NCBI GenBank assembly: GCA_038525525.1
Contig: JBCBHO010000004.1
Coordinates: forward strand, 186,001-250,000
Reading direction: 5' to 3'
Origin: Shimia_B sp038525525
GTDB lineage: Bacteria > Pseudomonadota > Alphaproteobacteria > Rhodobacterales > Rhodobacteraceae
DNA length: 64,000 nt
Within the stretch, counting starts at the first letter, position 1. Each line of letters starts with the position of its first letter. This document shows positions 24,634-34,015 of the stretch, one piece after another. Position numbers and translations under genes: made by a program. The notes beneath the pieces were generated by a model. It was not told the DNA's origin. It did not search any database and worked only from the letters and a program-made list of their open reading frames with translations.

Positions 24634-24868
24634 GGGCCACCTCCCTGGGCCGAGCGTGGTCGGCGAGCCGCAGCGCGGTCAAGGAAAATTTTACTAACTG
24701 CTCGAAAATGCGTTGGCAGCCATGGCTGGTGCTTCAGGCGCGCGCAGTCGCGCGTCATTGTGCGGGTATTCCTGCTGCGCTCTTGGGCATTTGGAGAACC
24801 GCCCCCGCGCACGCCCTGCGTTTGACACCGCCCGCCCGAGACCCTAGCCCGCTCTCCGGAGACCAAGC
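24634..24868. other. Divergent intergenic region, cofG / thioesterase
   Basis: A 235-base gap expected to hold the promoter of the cof-pyrimidine run. An AT-richer patch at about 24683-24712 (AGGAAAATTTTACTAACTGC and onward) is the best promoter candidate on the minus strand, with TAAAAT as a possible -10, but no convincing -35 at standard spacing. A lone GGTCAA (24677-24682) matches half of a RutR-type operator; the partner half is missing. Confidence 0.35.
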
Positions 24869-25342
24869 ATGACCGACCTGCCCTTCCAGACACCGCTCGA
24901 CGAAGACGCGCTGCGTGCGCTTTCCATCCCCGCGCCCTGGGGCTTCGGCATCGCCGACCGGGTCCGCTTCGGGGAGCTCGATGTCCTCGCCCATGTCAAC
25001 AACACCGCCTACCTGCGCTGGCTCGAGAACTTCCGCATCAGCTATTTCCGCGAGTACGGCGTGGCCGATTACCGGGGGCAGTTCCCACGCATCGTGATCC
25101 GGCAGATCGGGATGGATTTCCTCGCCGAGATGACGCTCGGACAGGACTACGTCATCACCGGGCGCACGGCCTCCCTGCGCCAGAGCTCATTTCGGATGGA
25201 TTACGCAGTCTGGGCCGACGGGCGCTGCCGCGCCACGGGCTGGGCGGTGCTCGTCTGGCTCACCGATGAGGGCCAGAAGGCTCCCATCCCGCCCGCGGTG
25301 CGCGAGACATTCATCGCGCGCGACGGGGCCGAGGCCGCCTAG
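24869..25342 (+). CDS. Acyl-CoA thioesterase, hotdog fold
   Basis: A 157-residue protein of the 4-hydroxybenzoyl-CoA thioesterase/YbgC type. The active-site segment VRFGELDVLAHVNNTAYLRW carries the usual Asp and the HVNN turn, followed by ENFRISYFREYGV and VIRQIGMDFLAEMTLGQ. It would hydrolyse a short- or medium-chain acyl- or aroyl-CoA in the cytoplasm; the substrate is unknown. GGAGA six bases before the ATG supports the start. It is divergent from cofG and its stop overlaps the pgi stop by four bases in convergent orientation. Confidence 0.88.
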   Translation: MTDLPFQTPLDEDALRALSIPAPWGFGIADRVRFGELDVLAHVNNTAYLRWLENFRISYFREYGVADYRGQFPRIVIRQIGMDFLAEMTLGQDYVITGRTASLRQSSFRMDYAVWADGRCRATGWAVLVWLTDEGQKAPIPPAVRETFIARDGAEAA

Positions 25343-26925
25343 CCGCGCAGGTAGCGGACAAGCGCCTGCGTCGAGGGGTCTTTGCCGTCGGCTTTCTCCT
25401 CGCCGTCCATGATCGGGCCGAGGGCGGTGGCGAGCTCCTTGCCGAGCTCCACGCCCCACTGGTCGAAGCTGTTGATGCCGAGGATCACCCCCTCCACGAA
25501 GACGCGATGCTCGTAGAGCGCGATGATCTGGCCCAGCGTGAATGGCGTGAGCTTCGGAATGCAGAGGGTCGTGGAGGGGCGGTTGCCCGGGAAGACGCGA
25601 TGCCGGGCCTGGCGCTCGAGCTCGTCGCCCTCGAAGTTGCCCGCCACTTTCTCGCGTGCTTCAGGTAGGTTCCGCCCGCGCATGAGCGCCTCGGACTGCG
25701 CGAGGCAGTTGGCCTGCAGCAGACGGTGCTGGTGCGCGAGGTCCGGCTCGTGGCCTTCCCGCGCGACGATGAATTCACAGGGGATCACGCGCGTGCCCTG
25801 GTGGATGAGCTGGTAGAAGGCGTGCTGCCCGTTGGTGCCGGGCTCGCCCCAGACCACGGGCCCGGAATTGTAGGGAAGCGACGTGCCGTCCATGGCCACG
25901 CCCTTCCCGTTCGACTCCATTTCGAGCTGCTGCAGATAGGCCGGCAGCCGGAGCAGCCGCTGGTCATAGGGCAGCACGGCACGGGTGGCATGGCCGCAGC
26001 CCTGGTTGTGCCAGAGGCCCACGAGCGCGAGCATGAGCGGCAGGTTCGCCGCGCCCTCGGCCTCCCTGAAATGCGTGTCCATGGCCGCGCCGCCCGCGAG
26101 CAGGTCGGCGAAATCCTCCGGCCCCACGGCCAGCATGATCGAAAGCCCGATGGGCCCCCAGAGGGAGTAGCGGCCGCCCACCCAATCCTCGAAGCCGAAG
26201 ACACGCTCGGGCGCGATCCCCCATTCCGCTGTCTTCTCCGCGTTGGAGGAGAGCGCCGCGAATTGCGCCCCGGGATCGGAGACGGATGTCGACATCCAGT
26301 CCCGCGCGGTGGCGGCGTTGGTCATGGTCTCGATGGTGGTGAACGTCTTCGATGCCACGATCACGAGCGTCGTCGCCGGGTCGAGCGGCGCGAGGATGTC
26401 GGAGATATGGGCCCCGTCCACGTTGCTCACGAAATGGGTGCGCGGGCCGTCATGGAAGGGCGCGAGCGCGGCCACGGCCATGACCGGACCGAGATCGGAA
26501 CCGCCGATGCCGATATTGACCACGTCGGTGATCGCCCCGCCCTGCCCCTTGAACGCGCCCGAGCGCACGTCCGTCGCTAAGCGCGTCATCGCGGCGAGCG
26601 TCTCCTTGACGCCTGGGATCACATCCTGGCCATCCACTATCACGGGGCGGTCATGGCTTCGCAGCGCGGTGTGCAGAACGGCGCGGCCTTCCATCTCGTT
26701 GATCTTGGCGCCCGAGAACATCGCGTCGCGGGCTGCCGGTACCGGCGCCGCGAGCGAAAGCAGCATCTCCCGCGTCTCGGCGTCGATGTTCGTCTTCGCG
26801 TAATCGAAGAGCAGCCCGTCGGCCTCCAGCGAGAAATCCGCGGCGCGCTCCCCGTCGAAGAGATCGAGGATCGCGCGGTCCTTGACCGCCGCGGCTTTGC
26901 TCTGGAGTGCATCGAATTTCATCAT
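25339..26925 (-). CDS. pgi: Glucose-6-phosphate isomerase
   Basis: Interconverts glucose-6-phosphate and fructose-6-phosphate. The 528-residue protein shows the sugar-isomerase blocks IGIGGSDLGPVMA, VASKTFTTIETM, DWVGGRYSLWGPIGLS (family signature), GTNGQHAFYQLIHQGT and the C-terminal FDQWGVELGKELA, and the length is usual for the bacterial form. Tandem ATG codons at 26925 and 26922 overlap the pgl stop. It is the last gene of zwf-pgl-pgi, an Entner-Doudoroff/pentose-phosphate entry operon; edd and eda are not in the window. Confidence 0.97.
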   Translation of the reverse strand: MMKFDALQSKAAAVKDRAILDLFDGERAADFSLEADGLLFDYAKTNIDAETREMLLSLAAPVPAARDAMFSGAKINEMEGRAVLHTALRSHDRPVIVDGQDVIPGVKETLAAMTRLATDVRSGAFKGQGGAITDVVNIGIGGSDLGPVMAVAALAPFHDGPRTHFVSNVDGAHISDILAPLDPATTLVIVASKTFTTIETMTNAATARDWMSTSVSDPGAQFAALSSNAEKTAEWGIAPERVFGFEDWVGGRYSLWGPIGLSIMLAVGPEDFADLLAGGAAMDTHFREAEGAANLPLMLALVGLWHNQGCGHATRAVLPYDQRLLRLPAYLQQLEMESNGKGVAMDGTSLPYNSGPVVWGEPGTNGQHAFYQLIHQGTRVIPCEFIVAREGHEPDLAHQHRLLQANCLAQSEALMRGRNLPEAREKVAGNFEGDELERQARHRVFPGNRPSTTLCIPKLTPFTLGQIIALYEHRVFVEGVILGINSFDQWGVELGKELATALGPIMDGEEKADGKDPSTQALVRYLRG

Positions 26926-27589
26926 TCAGCCCAATGTATGTTGGCGGATTTCAGGACGGTGGCGATGGGGGCCTCGGTCGGCGGCAGCTTTTGCGCCCGT
27001 TCGAGGGCCTCCCGCTTTTCCGCGCCAGTGATGACGACATGGGTGGTCATGGCACCGGCAAGCACGTGCGCGGGCAAGGTCACCCGCGGCTCCGGCGCGC
27101 CCGGTGCGCGCATGGGCACGAGGAGCGGCGCGTCCGGCGCCAGTGCCTCGGCGAGCCTGTCAGCGCCCGGAAAGATCGAGGCCGTGTGCATGTCCGCCCC
27201 CATGCCCAGAAGCAGGACGGAGATCGGCAGCTCTTCCGCGATGGCGGGCATGAGAGCGGGCAGACCATCCTCCGGCGTCTCGGCATCGGTGTAGAACGGG
27301 ATGAAGCGCGCCGCAGCCGCCCGGTCCTGCAGCAGGCGCGCGCGGATGAGGCGCGTGTTCGAGCGCTCGGAGGTCTCGGGCACCCAGCGCTCGTCACTCA
27401 GCATGATGTGCACGCGCTCCCAGTCGAGCGAGGAGGCACAGAGCGCATCGAAGATCGGGCCCGGCGTCGTCCCGCCCGGCACCACGAAGGACGCCCAGGG
27501 ATGCTGGAGGAGGCAGTTCTTGAGATCCCCCGCCAACGTGTTGGCGAGGTCCATCATCATGAGCTCGCGGTCAGCGTATTCGATGAACC

Positions 27590-27593
<4 letters not shown>
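26922..27593 (-). CDS. pgl: 6-phosphogluconolactonase
   Basis: Hydrolyses 6-phosphogluconolactone to 6-phosphogluconate. The 223-residue DevB-type protein has VVPGGTTPGPIFDAL (sugar-phosphate loop), WERVHIMLSDERWVP with the following SNTRLIRARLL, and LLLGMGADMHTASIFPGAD. The start is a GTG coupled to the zwf stop (GTGA), reading MRFIEYADRELMMMDLA. Middle gene of zwf-pgl-pgi. Confidence 0.95.
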
Positions 27594-29041
<1,448 letters not shown>

Positions 29042-29203
29042 GGGAAACCTCTTGGTCGTCTAGCGGTCGGTGTTAGCGATAACGGCCTAGCGCATAGGCC
29101 CGCTGCCCCGCCTTTGTCCAGCCATGTCTATCAGTGCCCGGCAGGACCTCAAGGCCGGGCGGGGCGATCCCGCCCCCTGCCGGCCATCTGCGCAGGCGCG
29201 CGC

Positions 29204-29788
29204 CTAGGCGTCGAGCTCGCTGTCCCAGTAGAGGAAATCGAGCCAGCTTTCGTGCAGGTAGCCCGGCGGAAACTTGCGGCCCATGTTGCGCAGCTCCTCC
29301 GAGGCCGGTTGACGCGGCGGCTTGCGCAGGGACATCCCCGCCTGCTTCAGGCTGCGCGAGCCCTTCTTCAGGTTGCACTTCGAGCAGGCGGCGACGACGT
29401 TTTCCCAGCTCGTCACGCCGCCGCGCGCGCGCGGGACAACGTGATCGAAGGTCAGGTCATCGCGGGAGCCGCAGTACTGGCATTTGAACTCGTCGCGCAG
29501 GAAGAGATTGAAGCGGGTGAAGGCCACGCGCTTCTGCGGCTTCACGTAGTCCTTGAGCACGACCACGGAGGGGATGCGGATCCGCGTGGAAGGGGAGCGG
29601 ACGTATTCGTCGTACTCCGCAACGATATCGACACGGTCGAGCCACGCCGCCTTGATCGCCTCCTGCCAGGGCCAAAGCGACAGCGGGTAATACGAAAGCG
29701 GACGGTAATCGGCATTCAGAACCAGCGCCGGGTGCTGCTTCAGGGACTGCGGTGCGCGGACGAAGTTCGTCCTGAATTCACCGTCCAT
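29204..29788 (-). CDS. HNH endonuclease family protein
   Basis: A 194-residue protein with a zinc-finger HNH domain in its second half: FKCQYCGSRDDLTFDHVVP, then GGVTSWENVVAACSKCN. The N-terminal half (HPALVLNADYRPLSYYPLSLW) is the conserved extension of a chromosomal HNH family widespread in Rhodobacteraceae and other bacteria. Its role is not established; the vertical-looking context argues against a homing endonuclease. The best ribosome site, AAGGAGG, lies upstream of a different ATG that would encode an 11-residue peptide (MDVTMDYSHGR) overlapping the HNH start, so the start at 29788 is likely but may be translationally coupled. Confidence 0.85.
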   Translation of the reverse strand: MDGEFRTNFVRAPQSLKQHPALVLNADYRPLSYYPLSLWPWQEAIKAAWLDRVDIVAEYDEYVRSPSTRIRIPSVVVLKDYVKPQKRVAFTRFNLFLRDEFKCQYCGSRDDLTFDHVVPRARGGVTSWENVVAACSKCNLKKGSRSLKQAGMSLRKPPRQPASEELRNMGRKFPPGYLHESWLDFLYWDSELDA

Positions 29789-30000
29789 GGCTATAGTCCA
29801 TCGTCACGTCCATCGGGGCCAAAGCCTCCTTGCTCGTTGCACGCGGGCTCCGAGACGGACCTAAACTGAACGGGCGGACCGCCTCAGCTGGTTTGGACTA
29901 TATAGTGGGCGCGGCGACTGGCAACCCTGCATATAGCTCCATTCGCGCGAACACGTAGGACAGAAGTGCAACGCATTTGTGACGGTCGCCTGACGGGCGC

Positions 30001-30669
30001 TCAGGCGTAGCCGAGCCGCTCCCGAAGGAAGGCCAGCGCGACAGAAAGCCCGTCGGGCGCGATCCCGTGGGCCGTGCCCTTCATGATGTGGGCGTAGACA
30101 TCCGTGAAGCCCGCTTTCTGGAGACCCTCGGCGGCCATGGGCAGGCTCTGGGGCGGCACGACATCGTCCTGATCGCCGTGGATGAGCAGGATCGGCATGC
30201 GCGAGACGACCTCGTCGACGAGAAGCTCGGGCTCGAGCAGGCGCCCCGAGATCCCCACGACCGCCGCCACCGGGTCCTCGCGGCGCGGGGCGGTGTGGAG
30301 CGCCATCATGCACCCCTGGGAAAATCCGAGGATCGCCACCTGCTCCGGCAGGAGATCGTGATCGACCATCAGTGCATCGAGAAAGGCCTGCAGATCGGCG
30401 GCTGCCGCGCGCAGGCCGTCGGCGGCGGCTTCCTCGGACGAGCCATCGATCCACGGGATCGGAAACCACTGCCGCCCCATGGGCATCATCGGGATTTCCT
30501 CGGGCGCGTCCGGGCTCACGAACATCGTGTCGGGCAAATGCTCTGCCAGCGGATCCGCGAGCCCGATCAGGTCGTCGGCATTGGCCCCGTAGCCATGCAG
30601 AAAGACCACAGCCGAGCGGAGCTCTCCCGAGAGCGGCTCGCGTGTTTTGGCGTCGAGCACCCGTGTCAT
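30001..30669 (-). CDS. Phospholipase/carboxylesterase family alpha/beta hydrolase
   Basis: A 222-residue serine esterase. The fold shows AVVFLHGYGANADDLIGLADP (oxyanion region), the nucleophile elbow ILGFSQGCMMAL, LIHGDQDDVVPP carrying the acid, and the late GTAHGIAPDG with the catalytic His. Members hydrolyse short-chain esters or lysophospholipids; the natural substrate is unknown. It overlaps the DNA glycosylase gene by four bases and probably shares its transcript. Confidence 0.9.
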   Translation of the reverse strand: MTRVLDAKTREPLSGELRSAVVFLHGYGANADDLIGLADPLAEHLPDTMFVSPDAPEEIPMMPMGRQWFPIPWIDGSSEEAAADGLRAAAADLQAFLDALMVDHDLLPEQVAILGFSQGCMMALHTAPRREDPVAAVVGISGRLLEPELLVDEVVSRMPILLIHGDQDDVVPPQSLPMAAEGLQKAGFTDVYAHIMKGTAHGIAPDGLSVALAFLRERLGYA

Positions 30670-31310
30670 CCGATTCCCTCCCGGCGTTTCTCCCGCGCGT
30701 AGTAGGCCCAGAGAATACGCGCAGCAACCGACCGCCAGGGCCGCCAGGCCTCGGCCATGGTGCGGAGCTCCTTTTCCATGGGGCGGGCCTCCAGCGCGTA
30801 GAGCATCCGGGCCCCCTCCTGCAGCGCCAGATCCCCGGCGGCGAATGCATCGGCGCGCCCGAGCGAGAACTTGGCATAGATCTCCGCCGTCCAGACGCCG
30901 ATGCCCGTCACCTGCGTGAGGGTGTCGATCACCGCGTCGTCCGGCATCCCCCTCAGCGCGTCGAAATCCACGTCTGACTGGGCCAGCGCGCGCGCATAGC
31001 GCATCTTCTGTCGGCTGAGGCCCACCGCGCGCAGGGCCACGTCATCGGCCCGGGCCATGGCCGCGCGATCGTCAAGCCCGGCGGCCTCAAGCCTGCCCCA
31101 GATCGCCTTGGCCGACGCGACAGACACCTGCTGGGAAACGATGGCCGAAAGAAGCTCCGCAAAACCCTCCGCGCGCAACCTGAGCGGCAGCGGCGCGCAA
31201 GCGGCATAGCCGCGCGCGAGCCCTGCATCCCGCGCGGCGAGCCAGTCTGCACCCTCGGCAACGCAGGCGTCCGAGACGATGATGCGCCCTAGGCTTGGCT
31301 CTTGATCCAC
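30666..31310 (-). CDS. DNA-3-methyladenine glycosylase II (AlkA-type)
   Basis: A 214-residue HhH-GPD base-excision enzyme that would remove alkylated purines from DNA. The helix-hairpin-helix is LTQVTGIGVWTAEIYAKF and the catalytic Asp follows in DAFAAGDLALQEG; ELLSAIVSQQVSVASAKAIWGRL is the typical entry to the domain. It lacks the N-terminal AlkA beta domain, as do many short bacterial homologues. The ATG at 31310 overlaps the cobK 3' end by 22 bases; an internal GTG about 11 codons in would shorten that overlap. Confidence 0.9.
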   Translation of the reverse strand: MDQEPSLGRIIVSDACVAEGADWLAARDAGLARGYAACAPLPLRLRAEGFAELLSAIVSQQVSVASAKAIWGRLEAAGLDDRAAMARADDVALRAVGLSRQKMRYARALAQSDVDFDALRGMPDDAVIDTLTQVTGIGVWTAEIYAKFSLGRADAFAAGDLALQEGARMLYALEARPMEKELRTMAEAWRPWRSVAARILWAYYAREKRREGIG

Positions 31311-32020
31311 GCGATGGCCTCCTCGGCGCTGGCGGCTTTCGGCCCCGGGGGCTGGGGCGGTCGCGCGATCATGGCAACGGGGAGACCGAGCGCCCGCGCC
31401 GCGGTGAGCTTCGTGGCCGACGACGCGCCACCGGCGTTCTTCACCACGAGCCAGTCGATCGCCAGCCCCTCGAAGAGCGCCCGTTCATCCGCCACGCTGA
31501 AGGGCGGCCGCCCGATGAGAAACTCGCCGTTCGGAAGCGGAAAAGCGCGCTCCGGTGGATCGATCTGGCGACAGATGAGGTGACAGCCCGCGAGCCCATG
31601 GAAGCGATCGAGCGTCTGCCGACCTGTGGCCAGAAAAACGCGCGCGCCGGGCGGGATGAGCGCGGCGGCGTCCTCCTCTGCAGGGATCTCGTGCCACCGG
31701 TCCCCGTCCCCGGGCGCCCATGGCGGCCTCAGAAGCTGGCGATAGGCGATCCCGAGGGTGCGGGTGACCCGCGCTGTCCGTTCCGAGATCGCGGCGGCGA
31801 AGGGATGCGTGGCGTCTAGGACATGGGTGATGCCCGCTTCGTCCAGAAAGGCACGAAAGCCGTCCTCCCCACCGAAGCCGCCCACGCGCGTCTCGATCCG
31901 GGGCAGCTCCGGCGCCCGCGTCACCCCGGCGAAGGACGCCACGGCGGGCACCGCGGCCCCATGGAGCCATTCTGCCACGTCCCGCGCCTCGCGCGTGCCT
32001 GCGAGGAGAAGAAGCTTCAT
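31289..32020 (-). CDS. cobK: Precorrin-6A reductase
   Basis: Reduces precorrin-6A (or cobalt-precorrin-6A) with NADPH in corrin ring synthesis. The 243-residue protein shows LLLLAGTREARDVAEWL (nucleotide loop), THVLDATHPFAAAISERTA (the family signature DATHPFA), FLATGRQTLDRF and LVVKNAGGASSATKLTAARALGLPVAMI. It follows cbiD by seven bases and overlaps the glycosylase gene. Part of the local cobalamin set with cbiD, cobA and cobB. Confidence 0.94.
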   Translation of the reverse strand: MKLLLLAGTREARDVAEWLHGAAVPAVASFAGVTRAPELPRIETRVGGFGGEDGFRAFLDEAGITHVLDATHPFAAAISERTARVTRTLGIAYRQLLRPPWAPGDGDRWHEIPAEEDAAALIPPGARVFLATGRQTLDRFHGLAGCHLICRQIDPPERAFPLPNGEFLIGRPPFSVADERALFEGLAIDWLVVKNAGGASSATKLTAARALGLPVAMIARPPQPPGPKAASAEEAIAWIKSQA

Positions 32021-32027
32021 CGCCCGC

Positions 32028-33062
32028 TCATGCCTGCGCCAGGATCGCGCCTGCCCGGTCCACGACGACCGTGTCCACTGCGACGCCCGGCACGTAGGCC
32101 TGCGCGGTGTCCCGCGCGGTCTCGGCCACCCAGGCGGCCATGTCTGGCGCGAGAGCCACGGCCTCTAGCGCGGTGTTGGCGCCGCGGAGCTCCGGCATCC
32201 CGAAGCGACTGGCGAGCGCGTCGAAATCCACCTGGCTCCGGGCGGAATGCAGATCTCCCGCGCCCTGCGCGAGCTTCGTCATCTTGCCGATGCCGCCGCC
32301 GATGGTGATCCGGGGCACCGGGTGCCGCGCGAGATACTTGAGGAGCCCGCCTGCGAAATCGCCCATATCCAGCATGGCATGATCCGGCAGCCCGTGAAGC
32401 GCCTGCACCACGCGCTCCGAGGTGGCCCCGGTGCAGCCGGCGACATGGGCCAACCCGTCGGCGCAGGCGACATCGATGCCGCGATGGATGGAGGCGATCC
32501 ATGCCGCGCAGGAAAACGGGCGCACGATCCCCGTGGTGCCGAGGATCGAGAGCCCGCCCTCGATGCCGAGCCGGGGGTTCCACGTGCGCTGGGCAAGCTC
32601 GGCGCCGCCCGGAATGCTGATCCGCACTTCCATGTCCACGGGATGCCCCAGCGCCGCGCAGGCCTCGCCCACCGCTTGCGCGATCATCTCGCGCGGGACC
32701 GGGTTGATCGAGGGCTCGCCCACGGCGATGGGGAGACCGGGCTTCGTCACCCGCCCCACGCCGTCGCCCGCGGCATAGCGCAGACCCGCGCCGCCCGGGG
32801 TGACACGAGAAATGACGAGCGCGCCGTGGGTGACGTCCGGGTCGTCGCCTGCATCCTTGGTGATGCCCACCTCAGCCCAGCCTGCGCCCCGCGCGCTGTG
32901 GGCGACCGCGAAAGTGGGCGTCTCGCCCCGCGGCAAGGTGATCATCACCTCTCGCACCGGGCCCGCGCCCCACAGGAGATGGCACGCCGCCTTGGCCGCC
33001 GCAGCGGCGCAGGCGCCCGTCGTCCATCCGCGGCGGAGCTCTCCTTCCGGCTTGCGTCCCAT
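32028..33062 (-). CDS. cbiD: Cobalt-precorrin-5B (C1)-methyltransferase
   Basis: Methylates C1 of the corrin intermediate. The 344-residue protein begins MGRKPEGELRRGWTTGACAA, containing the GWTTGACAAAAAKA signature, and later has ALVISRVTPGGAGLRYAAGDGVG, GLSILGTTGIVRPFS and GDFAGGLLKYL. The ATG at 33062 is preferred over one 36 bases earlier because AGGA precedes it and the signature N terminus follows. CbiD belongs to the anaerobic-type route, so its presence beside CobK and CobB suggests the mixed pathway known for several alphaproteobacteria lacking CobF. Divergent from cobA. Confidence 0.94.
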   Translation of the reverse strand: MGRKPEGELRRGWTTGACAAAAAKAACHLLWGAGPVREVMITLPRGETPTFAVAHSARGAGWAEVGITKDAGDDPDVTHGALVISRVTPGGAGLRYAAGDGVGRVTKPGLPIAVGEPSINPVPREMIAQAVGEACAALGHPVDMEVRISIPGGAELAQRTWNPRLGIEGGLSILGTTGIVRPFSCAAWIASIHRGIDVACADGLAHVAGCTGATSERVVQALHGLPDHAMLDMGDFAGGLLKYLARHPVPRITIGGGIGKMTKLAQGAGDLHSARSQVDFDALASRFGMPELRGANTALEAVALAPDMAAWVAETARDTAQAYVPGVAVDTVVVDRAGAILAQA

Positions 33063-33160
33063 GGCGCGGACATTCCTGCTGTGTCCCGGTGACGTCAACA
33101 GGCAAGGGCGCGTCGTTTGTCCCCTATCGCTGCAGCGCAGAGGCGCGTATCACCGATCCG

Positions 33161-34015
33161 ATGACGCATCAGCTGCCCCCCCTCCCCGGCTCCGACTGGC
33201 CCGTGCACGCGCGCGGCTGGGTGTGGCTCTGCGGCGCGGGACCGGGCGATCCGGGGCTGCTCACGCTTCACGCGCTCAACGCGCTGCGGCAGGCCGATGT
33301 GATTGTCTACGACGCGCTCGTGGGCGAAGGCATCCTAGACTGGGCCCCGCAGGCCGAGCGCCTTTACGCCGGCAAGCGCGGAGGGAGACCCTCGGCCAAG
33401 CAGCGCGATATCTCGCTCCACCTCGTGGAGCTTGCCCGGGCGGGCAAACGGGTGTTGCGGCTCAAGGGTGGCGATCCCTTCGTCTTCGGGCGGGGCGGCG
33501 AGGAGGCCCAGACCCTCGTGCAGCATGGCATCCCGATCCGCATCATTCCCGGCATCACGGCAGGCATCGGCGGGCTGGCCTATGCGGGGGTGCCCGTCAC
33601 CCATCGCGACGTGAATCAGTCAGTGACCTTCGTCACGGGCCACGATCAGACGGGCGCGGCACCGAGCTCGCTCGACTGGGCCGCCATCGCGAAGGGCTCG
33701 CAGATGATCGTGATCTACATGGGCATGAAGCACCTGCCCCAAATCACCGCCCGTCTTTTGGCCGCCGGACGCGCGGCCGATGAGCCGGTGGCCCTCGTGA
33801 CAACCGCCACCACGGCGGAGCAGCGCGTTCTTGAGACGACGCTCTCCCGCGCGGTGGAGGATGCCGCGCGCGCGGCGCTCGAGCCGCCTGCCATCATCTG
33901 CATCGGCAAGGGCGTCCTCATGCGCCAGGCCCTTGACTGGCAGGCCATGGCACGGGGCATCGCGCCCCGCGACACCGACCCCCTTCACCGGGGGCGCCCC
34001 GCAGAGAGCGCATGA
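33161..34015 (+). CDS. cobA: Uroporphyrinogen-III C-methyltransferase
   Basis: Makes precorrin-2 from uroporphyrinogen III with two SAM, feeding both sirohaem and cobalamin. The 284-residue protein has VWLCGAGPGDPGLLTLHAL (SAM loop), DVIVYDALVGEGIL, RLKGGDPFVFGRGGEEAQ and GITAGIGGLAYAGVPVTHR, all diagnostic. There is no CysG-type N-terminal domain. The ATG at 33161 starts the core directly. Its stop overlaps the cobB start by four bases. No B12 riboswitch is visible in the 98-base gap to cbiD. Confidence 0.96.
   Translation: MTHQLPPLPGSDWPVHARGWVWLCGAGPGDPGLLTLHALNALRQADVIVYDALVGEGILDWAPQAERLYAGKRGGRPSAKQRDISLHLVELARAGKRVLRLKGGDPFVFGRGGEEAQTLVQHGIPIRIIPGITAGIGGLAYAGVPVTHRDVNQSVTFVTGHDQTGAAPSSLDWAAIAKGSQMIVIYMGMKHLPQITARLLAAGRAADEPVALVTTATTAEQRVLETTLSRAVEDAARAALEPPAIICIGKGVLMRQALDWQAMARGIAPRDTDPLHRGRPAESA

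Noticed and set aside
24677..24682. RutR operator upstream of cofG
   Set aside because: Only a GGTCAA half-site; the TTGACCA partner at two-base spacing is absent.
9124..24868. Classical tRNA-integrated genomic island starting at tRNA-Gly
   Set aside because: No direct repeat of the tRNA 3' end at the far side, no integrase, and GC matches the host.
33063..33160. Cobalamin riboswitch between cbiD and cobA
   Set aside because: Only 98 bases, no recognisable B12 box or fold; a riboswitch normally needs more room.
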